Shown piece by piece: positions 7,877 through 16,983 of a DNA stretch of 64,000 nucleotides. A model generated the notes under the pieces. It was not told where the DNA came from, searched no databases, and saw nothing but the letters and a program-made list of their open reading frames with translations. Source of the stretch: Sphaerochaeta sp032144095 (GTDB lineage: Bacteria; Spirochaetota; Spirochaetia; Sphaerochaetales; Sphaerochaetaceae); NCBI RefSeq assembly GCF_032144095.1, contig NZ_JAVSNJ010000009.1:29142-93141 (forward strand), given 5' to 3'. Numbering within the stretch: position 1 is the stretch's first letter; the number at the start of each line of letters is the position of its first letter. The translations under genes were made by a program, and so were the position numbers.

Positions 7877-8690
7877 AGGAAGAGCGGCCCTCCCATCGGG
7901 TAGTGCCCTCCCAGACAGTGGTCAGGCTTCCGTCTTTTTCTGTCCTTATTATCTTGTGGTAGAGCAGGGCCTCATCACCGAAGAGGGCCTTCTCGTCACA
8001 GCTGCCGGTATATACCTTGATCTCATCCCCACTGAAAGTCTGTCTGACCCAGGATACGTCAGCCTCTGCTATCTTCGACCTGTTTCGGAACTCAGCAGGA
8101 AGGCTGTCCAGAGCCCAGTTGAGGTAGGAGATGTTGTTGACGTGCAGGTTGCTGTCGGTGTCAAGATACTGGATCCTGGGCCTGTAGGAGACCAGCGTAG
8201 TGCAGCCTGACTCCTCATAGCCGAGTCGATGGGTCAGCGAAAGGTCCAGCTGCATCTCTTCTGGCGGTAGGCCGATCCTCTCACTCATGGTGGTGGGACG
8301 GCAGGGTCTCCCTTTTTCCAGGTCGATGAGGGCCCAATAGGTCTGGGCCGTAAAAATTGGGTTTCTCTCTTCGTCAAAGGAGCGGACAACCCTGGGTAGA
8401 TGCAACCTGATGGGCTTTTGTGCCCAGGTCTCCACCACCACCTGTTCAGGCCATTGGGTGTACCTGTGTATCTGCATTTTCGTACGGGTGATGACCCAGG
8501 TGTTCCCTTCCCGATGGAGGGCCGGGATGCTGCAGCCCCGCTCTGCTGCATGGTTGCCCGCCGCCTCCTGCACTATCTGGAAGTAGAAGGCGAGCCTGGC
8601 TTCAAAGAAACAGTCGGTCTCATAGCTGTAGGTGGTGAACTGGCTGTGTGCGATATTGTTCTCGTCAATGGTCATCGTCTTATGTTTCAT
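7857..8690 (-). CDS. Acyl-ACP thioesterase (plant FatA/FatB-like, double hotdog)
   Basis: 277 residues from the ATG at 8690 (MKHKTMTIDENNIAHSQFTTYSYETDC); the open frame upstream of it overlaps rsmD and does not resemble the family. Two hotdog halves are visible. The second carries DTDSNLHVNNISYLNWALDSLP, the FatA/FatB active-site signature (N-x-H-V-N-N-x-x-Y). The first has the ARLAFYFQIVQEAAGNHA hotdog helix. The enzyme releases free fatty acid from acyl-ACP in the cytoplasm. Its start overlaps rsmD by 11 nt; it is the last gene of a long leftward operon. Confidence 0.88.
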   Translation of the reverse strand: MKHKTMTIDENNIAHSQFTTYSYETDCFFEARLAFYFQIVQEAAGNHAAERGCSIPALHREGNTWVITRTKMQIHRYTQWPEQVVVETWAQKPIRLHLPRVVRSFDEERNPIFTAQTYWALIDLEKGRPCRPTTMSERIGLPPEEMQLDLSLTHRLGYEESGCTTLVSYRPRIQYLDTDSNLHVNNISYLNWALDSLPAEFRNRSKIAEADVSWVRQTFSGDEIKVYTGSCDEKALFGDEALLYHKIIRTEKDGSLTTVWEGTTRWEGRSSFRGTPS

Positions 8691-9237
8691 CGGTAGTCGC
8701 CCCGGTATTCTTATAGAAGCGAAGCATACTCCGCCCGTACTTTCGTTCGTCGATGAAGGAGAGGTAGCCGATCTGCTCGGGCCAGCCTTTCTTTTCCTCA
8801 GAGGGGTAGTGGATAATGAACAGCCCTCCAGCGGTAAGTAGCTTTGCCTTGTCCACCGCCATAGCCAGACTGACCTTTCCTTCCATCGGGAAGGGAGGGT
8901 CGGCATATACGATGTCATACTGCCGTTTTGCTGTCGGGATGAATCGGTTGACATCGGTCATGAAGAGCTCGATCTCCGATTCCACGATGCTCAGGTTCTC
9001 AAGGATGGTGGCCTTCTTCAGGCGGTCCTTCTCAACCAGATGCACGAGCGAAGCCCCGCGAGAAGCGGCTTCGATGCCGACACATCCGCTGCCGGTAAAC
9101 AGGTCGAGCCAGGAGAGGCCCTCGATGTTCCCAAGGATGGAAAAGAGGGACTCCCTCATCATGTCCATGGCAGGTCGTATGATTCCTGGAGGACAGGTCA
9201 CTGTCCTTCCCCTATAGATTCCCCCGGTTATTCGCAT
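8680..9237 (-). CDS. rsmD: 16S rRNA (guanine-966-N2)-methyltransferase RsmD
   Basis: 185 residues, Rossmann-fold methyltransferase. MRITGGIYRGRTVTCPPG at the N-terminus and RPAMDMMRESLFSIL are typical RsmD; WLDLFTGSGCVGIEAASRGA is the SAM motif I; YDIVYADPPFPM is the catalytic (D/N)PP(Y/F) motif of N-methyltransferases. GAGGGG precedes the ATG by eight bases. It sits between recG (55 nt upstream) and the acyl-ACP thioesterase gene (overlapping). Confidence 0.94.
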   Translation of the reverse strand: MRITGGIYRGRTVTCPPGIIRPAMDMMRESLFSILGNIEGLSWLDLFTGSGCVGIEAASRGASLVHLVEKDRLKKATILENLSIVESEIELFMTDVNRFIPTAKRQYDIVYADPPFPMEGKVSLAMAVDKAKLLTAGGLFIIHYPSEEKKGWPEQIGYLSFIDERKYGRSMLRFYKNTGATTDET

Positions 9238-9292
9238 CGCTTACCCCTCATCTCTCCAATAATAGGATTTCAGGGCCTCTTGTGCAAGTTCT

Positions 9293-11383
9293 TCAATTTG
9301 CATCGGCATTGTCCGGTGCAAAGGGTGGGGCCTGTGCCAGAACCTCCCTGATGACACTGTTTCCGCTCTCCAGAAGACCCGGATCCCTGATAAGGATGGA
9401 GTCTGCTTCAGATCGTGCCAGTTCGATGAGGTCGAGGTCTTCGGTGAGGGAGGCATAGTGGAGGCGCAAGAAGCCTGACTGCCTGGTCCCCGTCATCTCG
9501 CCAGGGCCTCTGATGAGCAGGTCCTGCTCTGCAATGTAGAACCCATCGTTGGACTCCTTCATCACCCTAAGCCGTTCCTTGGCATCATCGGAAAGCTGGT
9601 TGCCGAAGACCAGGAAACAGTAGGAGGGGAGGTTGCTCCTTCCCACACGGCCACGAAGCTGGTGCAAGGCCGAAAGCCCGAACCGGTCCGCATGCTCGAT
9701 GACCATGCAGGTGGCATTGGGGATGTCTATGCCTACCTCAACGACACTGGTCGATACAAGGTAGGAGAGCTGCCCGCTCTGGTACCGCTTGAGGATGGAC
9801 ATCTTCTCCTCATCCTCAAGCTTGCTGTGGATGAGCTCCGATGGGACCCCCGGGTACTCGGTCTTGAGAAACTCGAACATGTTGGTCACATCCCTGAGGT
9901 CGCTCTGGCCACTGTCGTCGATGCGGGGGTAGACGAAGTAGGCCTGATGACCCCGCTCGAACTCAACACCAACAGCCTTGTACATCCTCTGGCGGCTCTG
10001 CTCGGTCACCAGGTGGGTAACCACAGGCTTCCTTCCGGCAGGCATGGTACGGATGGTCGAGACGTTGAGGTTTCCGAATACGGTCAAAGAGAGGGTCCGG
10101 GGTATCGGGGTTGCTGTCATCAGAAGCAGGTCGGGCACTTCTGCCTTCTCCATGAGGGCCAGCCTCTGCTCTACGCCAAAGCGATGCTGTTCGTCGATGA
10201 TGACATATTTCAGCCGCTTGAAGGCCACCTCCTTGGAAAAGAGGGCATGGGTACCGACGACGATATCCACTTCTCCATCGGCTATCGCCTTCAGCAGGAG
10301 CTTGCGTTCCTTGCTTTTTACCGAGCCGGTGAGGAATGCAAGCCTGACACCCAGCGGTTCAAGCAGCTTTGCCCCTGACTCTGCATGCTGGCGGGCAAGC
10401 AGTTCTGTAGGGGCCATGAAAGCGACCTGGGCGTTCTGGCTGAGCGCATGCAAGGCCGTTATCCAGGCAACCAGGGTCTTGCCGCTGCCTACATCACCCT
10501 GCAGCAGCCTGTTCATGGGTGTTTCGCTGGCGAGGTCCTTGCGAATCTCATGCAAGGCCCCCATCTGGTCGGGTGTGAGGGAGAAGGGCAGGCTCTCAAT
10601 GAGGGCGAGCTCGATCTTGGTCGGGATGGCAGGTCCTTGGTGGACAGCCCTCCCTTCGAATCCCTTTCGCCTCCGGGCGACAAGCTGCAGGTAGAACAGT
10701 TCGGTGATGGCAAGGGTCCTCCGTGCCTGTTCATGCAGTTCCAGGGATGGGGGAAAGTGCCATATGCGTATGGCCTCGTCGGTTCCCATCAGCGAATACT
10801 TCTCCCTCAGTGTGTGGGGAAGCTCCTCCTCAAACCTGTCGACGGAATCGAGGACCTTCTGGATATTGGCCCGTATCAGGCGTTGGGTAAGGGCCCCCCT
10901 CAAGGGGTAGATGGGGAGGATCTTGCCAAATGTGGAGGGGAAGGCGCCGTCCTCGGTTGCAGGGTGGAGCTCGAACTGGGAGGATTGCAGCTCTCCCATA
11001 TGGCGTGATACCTGCCCGTAGAAGTAGTAGATGCTCCCTACCTTGATGCTCTTTTCCAGGAAGTTCCTGCCAAAGCAGAGGAGGGAAAGCCTTCCGTCGC
11101 CCTCCCCAGAGACATCCTTCAGCAGGATTTTCAAGGTGCGTTTTTTTGCACTTCGCTGGCCAAAATAGGTGTGGGCTACCACCTGGACAAGGGTGTTTGC
11201 CATCTCGCCCTCACCAATGCCTCCCAAGGCCCTGACCTTGCTGCGGTCTTCCCAGGCCCGGGGGGAGGTGAGAAGGAGGTCGGAGTAGGTGAGGATGCCC
11301 AGCTCCGTATAGGCCTTTGCCGAGGCAGGGCCTACTCCCCCTAGGGTCTTGATGCTTGTTGGAAGTGCCCTGACATAGTTCAT
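9293..11383 (-). CDS. recG: ATP-dependent DNA helicase RecG
   Basis: 696 residues, normal for RecG. The N-terminus has the wedge/OB domain (IKTLGGVGPASAKAYTELGI is the start signature). Helicase motifs: I RLLQGDVGSGKTLVAWI, II DEQHRFGVEQR, III MTATPIPRTL, and domain-2 motifs VEVGIDIPNATCMVIEHADRFGLSALHQLRGRVGR. RecG remodels stalled replication forks and Holliday junctions. It is three bases downstream of the YggT-like gene and in the same operon as dnaE. Confidence 0.97.
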   Translation of the reverse strand: MNYVRALPTSIKTLGGVGPASAKAYTELGILTYSDLLLTSPRAWEDRSKVRALGGIGEGEMANTLVQVVAHTYFGQRSAKKRTLKILLKDVSGEGDGRLSLLCFGRNFLEKSIKVGSIYYFYGQVSRHMGELQSSQFELHPATEDGAFPSTFGKILPIYPLRGALTQRLIRANIQKVLDSVDRFEEELPHTLREKYSLMGTDEAIRIWHFPPSLELHEQARRTLAITELFYLQLVARRRKGFEGRAVHQGPAIPTKIELALIESLPFSLTPDQMGALHEIRKDLASETPMNRLLQGDVGSGKTLVAWITALHALSQNAQVAFMAPTELLARQHAESGAKLLEPLGVRLAFLTGSVKSKERKLLLKAIADGEVDIVVGTHALFSKEVAFKRLKYVIIDEQHRFGVEQRLALMEKAEVPDLLLMTATPIPRTLSLTVFGNLNVSTIRTMPAGRKPVVTHLVTEQSRQRMYKAVGVEFERGHQAYFVYPRIDDSGQSDLRDVTNMFEFLKTEYPGVPSELIHSKLEDEEKMSILKRYQSGQLSYLVSTSVVEVGIDIPNATCMVIEHADRFGLSALHQLRGRVGRSNLPSYCFLVFGNQLSDDAKERLRVMKESNDGFYIAEQDLLIRGPGEMTGTRQSGFLRLHYASLTEDLDLIELARSEADSILIRDPGLLESGNSVIREVLAQAPPFAPDNADAN

Positions 11384-11385
11384 GG

Positions 11386-12042
11386 TCAGAATGTTAGGCG
11401 CGTGAATGCAGTGGCAAGGACCCTGATCAGGGAGGAGGAGGCGAAGTAGACCACCACGAAGAAGATGAGGCTGGTGGTGACCAGCTGCCGGTCGTTGATC
11501 GCCCGGTTCCTGTAGAACAGCCTCTGTACCCAGTTGAGCACACCTCCTACGAGCGAGTCGAGCATCTTGATGTATCCTATGGAGTTTGGTCCCCGTTTGT
11601 AGCAGAAGAAGAGTCGCACTGCCAACAAGGCTATGATGAACCAGAGTATGGGGCTGAGCAAAAAGGACCAGAGGGTGTTGAGCACCAGGGCGAGGATCAT
11701 CCCAACGGTAATTCTGCCGTAGGAGCCGAAAAGGCTGAGCACGCTCTGCACCACCGAAAGGATGGCAAGGGCTACCAAGGGTGTGAGGTCGACCCTGCTG
11801 CGCTTCAGCGAGGTAATGCCCTTGAACCAGTTGAGGTAGGGGTCAACGACCTTCCCAAGAAAACGCACCAGGGGGTTCTCGCCCATCTGGCCAGGGAGAC
11901 GTATCCAGGTAAGGACGATCCTCAGCCAGATCAGCATCGAGTAGAGCGAGACAAGCGTCGCCAAGAATGCGGCGATTCCCATGACGGTCTTAGATGAATT
12001 GCCAAGGGAGAAGAGTCCCCCGTTATAATAGGTTTCGTCCAT
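11386..12042 (-). CDS. Double YggT-family membrane protein
   Basis: 218 residues with two tandem YggT-type units, each a pair of hydrophobic helices. Unit 1 has the family signature LRIVLTWIRLPGQMGENPLVRFLGKVVDPYLNWFKGI then DLTPLVALAIL; unit 2 (LNTLWSFLLSPILWFIIALL, MLDSLVGGVLNWVQRLFY, TTSLIFFVVVYFASSSL) is more divergent. YggT proteins are implicated in osmotic tolerance and in envelope or division processes, but the mechanism is unknown. It is 38 nt downstream of dnaE and 3 nt upstream of recG. Confidence 0.8.
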   Translation of the reverse strand: MDETYYNGGLFSLGNSSKTVMGIAAFLATLVSLYSMLIWLRIVLTWIRLPGQMGENPLVRFLGKVVDPYLNWFKGITSLKRSRVDLTPLVALAILSVVQSVLSLFGSYGRITVGMILALVLNTLWSFLLSPILWFIIALLAVRLFFCYKRGPNSIGYIKMLDSLVGGVLNWVQRLFYRNRAINDRQLVTTSLIFFVVVYFASSSLIRVLATAFTRLTF

Positions 12043-12080
12043 TCGGTTCCTCCAAGAGTAAGATACCTAACTTTTCCCCT

Positions 12081-15000
12081 TTAGTCGAACCAAATGGTTT
12101 TGACAGCAGGGTTTTCTTTTGCCTCTGCGACGAAATCATCGCAGAACCGTACGGAGAACTCTCCCCCACAAGCGATGGTGGCATCTCCCTCTTCTTCGCC
12201 TTCGCGGATGAGCAGCTCCACCTTGCAGCTTCCCCCCCAGGAGAGGCAGGCATCGCGCAACTGGGTGATGTGCTCTGGTGTGCAGAAGGATTTCTCCAAT
12301 TCAATATGGCATTTGGTCACTGCCATGGGGGAGAGGTCCTCGGGGTTGGTGAAGATCTGCTCGATGAGGAAGGAGACCTTGTCCCCACCCCGCGAGTTGT
12401 CGAAGTTGCCGGTAAAGCCGTAGATGCCGTCGACCTGGAGCACATCCTTGAACTGCTCGAAGGTCTTGGGGAAGAGGGTGGCATCGAAGGATGCATTCAG
12501 GTCGGTCAGCTGCAAAAATGCCATTACCGTGCCTTTTTTGGTGGTATAGGCGCGGATGGATGTCACCATGGCAATGATGTTGGTTGCCCTTCCAAAGGGA
12601 AGCTGGTCTGTCTTTGCCGTGTTTACGGTTACCCTTTGTTTGATCGCCTGCTTGTATGCATCCATGGGATGGCCTGAGATGTAGAAGCCCAGCAAGGCCT
12701 TCTCGGTCTCCAGCTTCTCATGGATCTCCCAATCCTGTTCCTCCTTCATGGTGAAGGTGTCCATCTGGGTCTCGATCTCGTCATCGAAGAGGGATATCTG
12801 CCCAAAGGCACGCTCTTCCCGTCGTTTCTGTACGTAGGTCACCGCATCTGCGACATTGGCCAGCAGGGTGGGGCGGTTCACACCCATGGTGTCGAAGGCC
12901 CCTGCCTTGATGAGGGACTCAAGCAGCTTGGAGTTGCTTGAGCGTGAATCTATGCGGGAAAGGAAATCAAGGAAGTCCTTGAAGGGACCGTTCTTTTCCC
13001 GTTCGGCGACAAAGAGCTCGACAGCCCCTTCGCCCACATTCTTGATGCCGGCAAGGCCATAGACGATCGTGTTGCCAACCACGGAGAAGTGCTTGTCAGA
13101 GTAGTTTATCGATGGGGCCATGATCTGCAGGCCCTGCTCCTTGGCAACCTGCAGGTATTCGGCAAACTTGTCGGGGCTTCCCATCTCGTTGGTGAGGTTG
13201 GCAGCCCAGAACTCCGCAGGATAGTTTGCCTTGAGGAAGGCTGTCTGGTAGGCAACCACCGAGTAGGCTACCGCGTGGGACTTGTTGAAGCCGTAGCCTG
13301 CGAAGGGCTCAAGCATCTCAAATATCTCCACTGCGTGCTTTTCGCTCCGTCCCAAGGCCTTGGCACCTGCCACGAACTTGACCTTTTCCGCTTCCAGTGC
13401 AGCCACTTTCTTCTTGCCCATGATACGCCTGAGGATGTCCGCATTGCCCAGCGAATAGCCTGCGATGATCTGGGCTACCTTCATGACCTGTTCCTGGTAG
13501 ACGATGACCCCATAGGTTGTCTTCAGCTCGTCTTCCAGTTCGGGATTGGCATAGGTGATGGGTTGCTTACCCCGTTTGCATGCGATGAACTGGGGAATAT
13601 AGGCCATGGGTCCTGGACGGTAGAGCGCGTTGAGGGCGACGAGGTCCTCGATGTCCGAGGGCTGGGCTTCCTTGAGGATGTTCTGCATGCCGGCGCTCTC
13701 GAACTGGAAGACTGCGGCACTCTCCCCTTTGGAGAGCATGGCAAAGGTCTTGGGGTCCTGTTCGTCTATGTCGGCTGTACTGAAGGAGGGGTCCTTCTTC
13801 TTGATGAGGTCCTCGGTGTGCTTGATGAGGGTAAGGGTCTTCAGCCCGAGGAAGTCCATCTTTACCAGGCCGCACTCCTCGATGAGGTCCATCGTGTACT
13901 GGGTGGATATGGCACCGGTCTTGGCATCACGGTAGAGCGGGACATAGTTGACCAGCTCCTCCTTGCCGATGACCACCCCTGCAGCATGGGTGGAGGTATG
14001 GCGGTTGAGCCCTTCCAGCCTCCTTGCAACATCGAAGAGCTCGGCGTAGATGCCTCCCCGTTGTTCCAGCTCGACCAGTTCCTTGCTCATCTCGAAGGCC
14101 TTCTCCAGGGTCATCTTGGGATCTTCAGGGATGAGTTTGCAGATGTTGTTCGACTCGTCGAAAGGGATGTCCAGCACCCTTGCCACGTCCTTGACGACAG
14201 CCTTTGCCTTCAGGGTCCCGAAGGTTGCTATCTGGGCTACCCGTTCGGTACCGTAGTGCTCGGTGACATAGTTGATGACCTCCTGCCTCCGTTCGTAGCA
14301 GAAGTCGATGTCAAAGTCAGGCATGCTGACGCGGTCAGGGTTGAGGAACCGTTCGAACAGCAGGTTGTACTTGATCGGGTCAACATCGGTGATGCCCACA
14401 CTGTAGGCGACCAGCGAGCCTGCGCCGCTTCCCCTTCCAGGCCCTACCGGGATGTCATGGTCCTTTGCCCACTGGATATAGTCCATGACAATGAGGAAGT
14501 ACCCTTCGAACTTCATGCGGATGATGATGTCCAGCTCATAGTCCAGGCGGCCCTGGAGCGCCTCGGTGATGGCGGGATACCGTTTCAGCATCCCCTGGTT
14601 GGAGACATGCCTGAGGTAGTCTGCAGGGCTGGCAAAGTCGGAGGGGACCTTGAAGTCAGGCAGCAGCGGACCTGGAAGATGGATCTCCAGGTTGCACATC
14701 GCTGCGATCTTCTGGGTGTTCTCGACCGCTTCTGGACACCAGGAGAAGAGATCCTGCATCTGCTTGGCATCCTTCATGTAGAACTCGCTGTTGGGAAAGC
14801 GCATCCGGTCAGGGTCATTCTTCTTGGAGTTGGTGCCGATGCAGAGCAGGAGGTCCTGGGCATTGGCGTCGCTCTGCTCGATGTAGTGGATGTCATTGGT
14901 ACAGACGAGGGGGAGCCCTGTCTCGGTGCTGAGCTGTTTCAGGATGGGGTTGGTGCGTCTCTGCTCAGGCAGGCCGTGGTCCTGCATCTCAAGGTAGTAG

Positions 15001-15542
15001 CGCCCGTTGTCAAATATCGAGGCGTGCCAGAGGGCCCGCTCTTTTGCCTCCTCATACTGATTGTGGAGCAACAGCTGCAGAATCTCCCCACCGAGGCAGG
15101 CAGAGAGGCAGATAAGCCCTTCGTTGTATTTGACCAGCAGCTCGTCGTCGATCCTGGGCTTGAAGTAGAAACCCTCGGTGTATGCAAGGGAGTTGAGGAT
15201 CATGAGGTTGTGGTAGCCCACCTCATTCATGGCTAGCAGGATCAGGTGGTACTGGTGGGGCTTCTTGCCCCCGACCATCGCCTTGTCTGTTCGGCTTTCC
15301 GGGTTGGTGTAGAACTCACACCCCAGGATCGGGTTGATGCCGGCTTTCTTTGCTGCAAAATAGAATCGCAAGGCACCGAACATGTTCCCATGGTCGGTGA
15401 TCGCCAGGCTTCTCATGCCAAAGGCTTTTGCCTTCTCCATGTAGCGCTCGATCGGGGCTGCCCCATCGAGCAGGGAGAAGTCAGTATGGTTGTGCAGGTG
15501 GGTAAAGGGAGCCTGCGGGATCTCTACGGGTAGTTCTTCCAT
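12081..15542 (-). CDS. dnaE: DNA polymerase III alpha subunit
   Basis: 1153 residues, matching E. coli DnaE (1160). N-terminal PHP domain: FTHLHNHTDFSLLDGAAPIERYM and LAITDHGNMFGALRFY. Polymerase core: GPGRGSGAGSLVAY and MPDFDIDFCYERRQEV, the latter carrying two catalytic aspartates. The C-terminal part holds the HhH and OB regions (FTGNFDNSRGGDKVSFLI). It is the replicative polymerase. The ATG at 15542 lies 18 nt after the FAD-subunit stop, so dnaE is within the gene chain that begins with the molybdenum-hydroxylase-like genes. Confidence 0.97.
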   Translation of the reverse strand: MEELPVEIPQAPFTHLHNHTDFSLLDGAAPIERYMEKAKAFGMRSLAITDHGNMFGALRFYFAAKKAGINPILGCEFYTNPESRTDKAMVGGKKPHQYHLILLAMNEVGYHNLMILNSLAYTEGFYFKPRIDDELLVKYNEGLICLSACLGGEILQLLLHNQYEEAKERALWHASIFDNGRYYLEMQDHGLPEQRRTNPILKQLSTETGLPLVCTNDIHYIEQSDANAQDLLLCIGTNSKKNDPDRMRFPNSEFYMKDAKQMQDLFSWCPEAVENTQKIAAMCNLEIHLPGPLLPDFKVPSDFASPADYLRHVSNQGMLKRYPAITEALQGRLDYELDIIIRMKFEGYFLIVMDYIQWAKDHDIPVGPGRGSGAGSLVAYSVGITDVDPIKYNLLFERFLNPDRVSMPDFDIDFCYERRQEVINYVTEHYGTERVAQIATFGTLKAKAVVKDVARVLDIPFDESNNICKLIPEDPKMTLEKAFEMSKELVELEQRGGIYAELFDVARRLEGLNRHTSTHAAGVVIGKEELVNYVPLYRDAKTGAISTQYTMDLIEECGLVKMDFLGLKTLTLIKHTEDLIKKKDPSFSTADIDEQDPKTFAMLSKGESAAVFQFESAGMQNILKEAQPSDIEDLVALNALYRPGPMAYIPQFIACKRGKQPITYANPELEDELKTTYGVIVYQEQVMKVAQIIAGYSLGNADILRRIMGKKKVAALEAEKVKFVAGAKALGRSEKHAVEIFEMLEPFAGYGFNKSHAVAYSVVAYQTAFLKANYPAEFWAANLTNEMGSPDKFAEYLQVAKEQGLQIMAPSINYSDKHFSVVGNTIVYGLAGIKNVGEGAVELFVAEREKNGPFKDFLDFLSRIDSRSSNSKLLESLIKAGAFDTMGVNRPTLLANVADAVTYVQKRREERAFGQISLFDDEIETQMDTFTMKEEQDWEIHEKLETEKALLGFYISGHPMDAYKQAIKQRVTVNTAKTDQLPFGRATNIIAMVTSIRAYTTKKGTVMAFLQLTDLNASFDATLFPKTFEQFKDVLQVDGIYGFTGNFDNSRGGDKVSFLIEQIFTNPEDLSPMAVTKCHIELEKSFCTPEHITQLRDACLSWGGSCKVELLIREGEEEGDATIACGGEFSVRFCDDFVAEAKENPAVKTIWFD

Positions 15543-15560
15543 GAAAATACTCCAAAAGGA

Positions 15561-16448
15561 TTACGTTTGCAGTGTCTGTGAGTTTAGGCCATGAAGAACC
15601 GATTCGAACATTCTCCGTCCTCTTTCAAGCTGCAGTTCGGTGATAGTGCCATGTTGCTTCTTTATCTCTGCAACCAGCTCATACGAAATTGTGTTGACCC
15701 GCTCGGGGTGTATCGGCAGGGTGAGCGAGGAGAGCTTTGCTTCGATATCCTTGCTCATGTGGAATGCCTTGGTCGGAAAGTTCATGCAGAACTGCACCTT
15801 GCTGAGGGAGTTCTGTGTTCGCTTTGCCTGGAACGCAAATATAACACACTTGTCACTGTTGCGGATAGGGTCCTCAACGGTAACGAACTTGTGGTAGTCA
15901 CCATAGTCCAGCCCTATGCGGATCCTTGTCATAAGGGCTTTGTCCGCACCCAGGGCGAGGTTGCCCCCCTTGTCGTAGAGCCGGGCGATGGGGATCCAGT
16001 GGTTGGAGACCTTTCCCCCTTGGTAGAACTTGAATTCCGCCGAGGCATCGAGGATGGCGAGCGTGGTGGAGAGTGAGAGCCTGACATCAGGCACGCACAA
16101 GGAGCCTCCGATGGTGATCTGTCGCCTGACAATCTGGGATGCCAGGGTCTCCAGGGTTTCCTGCAGTATCTCGGGGAGGATGAGCTTGCCGGCATAGAGC
16201 AGCTGTGAGGCTGTCACCATCGAGCCGATTTCCACGAATCGGTCGTTTCGGGTAATCTTCTTCAGCTCCTCCATCCCACCGAGGTCGATGATGGCATCCT
16301 TGGAATCGCTGGGGTAGTAATCCTTCTGGCTCATGATGTAGGTACCCCCTGCCCATATCCTGGCGGTGGGGTAGCGAAGGGCTGTGGTGTTGAACTCGTT
16401 GAGGGTCTTGGGGGCATGGATTACCGGTGATCTAATTCCTTCGTACAC
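15561..16448 (-). CDS. FAD-binding (medium) subunit of a xanthine-dehydrogenase-like complex
   Basis: 295 residues, starting with GTG at 16448 seven bases after AGGAGG. It has the PCMH-type FAD motifs of molybdenum-hydroxylase medium subunits: ARIWAGGTYIMSQKD (AGGTD-like), GMEELKKI, FVEIGSMVTASQLL, and ITIGGSLCVPDVRLSLSTTLAILDASAEF (TxGGN region, with Ser for Asn), followed by a CO-dehydrogenase-flavoprotein C-terminal domain. It should carry electrons from the Fe-S subunit to an acceptor. It overlaps the Fe-S gene by 17 nt and precedes dnaE. Confidence 0.8.
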   Translation of the reverse strand: MYEGIRSPVIHAPKTLNEFNTTALRYPTARIWAGGTYIMSQKDYYPSDSKDAIIDLGGMEELKKITRNDRFVEIGSMVTASQLLYAGKLILPEILQETLETLASQIVRRQITIGGSLCVPDVRLSLSTTLAILDASAEFKFYQGGKVSNHWIPIARLYDKGGNLALGADKALMTRIRIGLDYGDYHKFVTVEDPIRNSDKCVIFAFQAKRTQNSLSKVQFCMNFPTKAFHMSKDIEAKLSSLTLPIHPERVNTISYELVAEIKKQHGTITELQLERGRRMFESVLHGLNSQTLQT

Positions 16449-16983
16449 GTTTTCGCCTCCTGAAGGTAAGGGCTGTCTCGACGATCTGTACGAGTTCAGA
16501 CATGTGCATGCACTGGCAGGTGTTCAGGGAGAGTTCCTGTATGATGTCCTTTTCGTCCAGGGCCTCATCGGCAGGGGCTGTGCTTTTCGGACGGGGCAGC
16601 ATGGTGGTGCTCATCCTGTTGGGCCGTGTGCTGGTCAGGTTCTGCAGGATGGATTCGATGATCAGGGTCTTTGAGGCATAGCAGTTCGGGCAGGGGGTAT
16701 TGCCGTTCCTCTGGTAGGCACGCTCAATGTCCCTGCACAGGCGGGTCTTTTGGTAGCTTTCAAAGGTGGTGATGGTCGCTTCCTTGAGGCGGAATGCCGG
16801 TACCACGCAGCTGAGTACAGCCTCGTCGTTGAGCAAGACGATGCAGTTGCCGCACGCTTCCCCCTTGCAGTGGCAGAGCAGCGAGCGGTTGCCGACATCT
16901 TCCATGAGGATGAGTGAGAGAGGCTTGTTGGAGTTGACAGAGAGCGAAAGTGCTTTCCCATCGATGGTACACTCTATTTTCAT
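16432..16983 (-). CDS. [2Fe-2S] (small) subunit of a xanthine-dehydrogenase-like complex
   Basis: 183 residues. The plant-type ferredoxin cluster is intact: CKGEACGNC (C-x4-C-x2-C), then a Cys twelve residues on (AVLSC). The second, helical cluster domain keeps its four cysteines as C-x2-C (PCPNCYASKTLIIESIL) and C-x-C (NTCQCMHMSELVQI), but the usual CTPG and CRCTGY contexts are replaced. About 25 extra residues separate the two pairs. It overlaps the large-subunit gene by 4 nt (ATGA) and the FAD gene by 17 nt, so the three are coupled. Confidence 0.8.
   Translation of the reverse strand: MKIECTIDGKALSLSVNSNKPLSLILMEDVGNRSLLCHCKGEACGNCIVLLNDEAVLSCVVPAFRLKEATITTFESYQKTRLCRDIERAYQRNGNTPCPNCYASKTLIIESILQNLTSTRPNRMSTTMLPRPKSTAPADEALDEKDIIQELSLNTCQCMHMSELVQIVETALTFRRRKRVRRN

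Noticed and set aside
13089..15236. A 715-codon open frame on the plus strand opposite dnaE
   Set aside because: It mirrors the dnaE codons in the complementary frame, has no ribosome-binding site and shows no family motif. G+C-rich coding DNA often leaves such antisense frames open.
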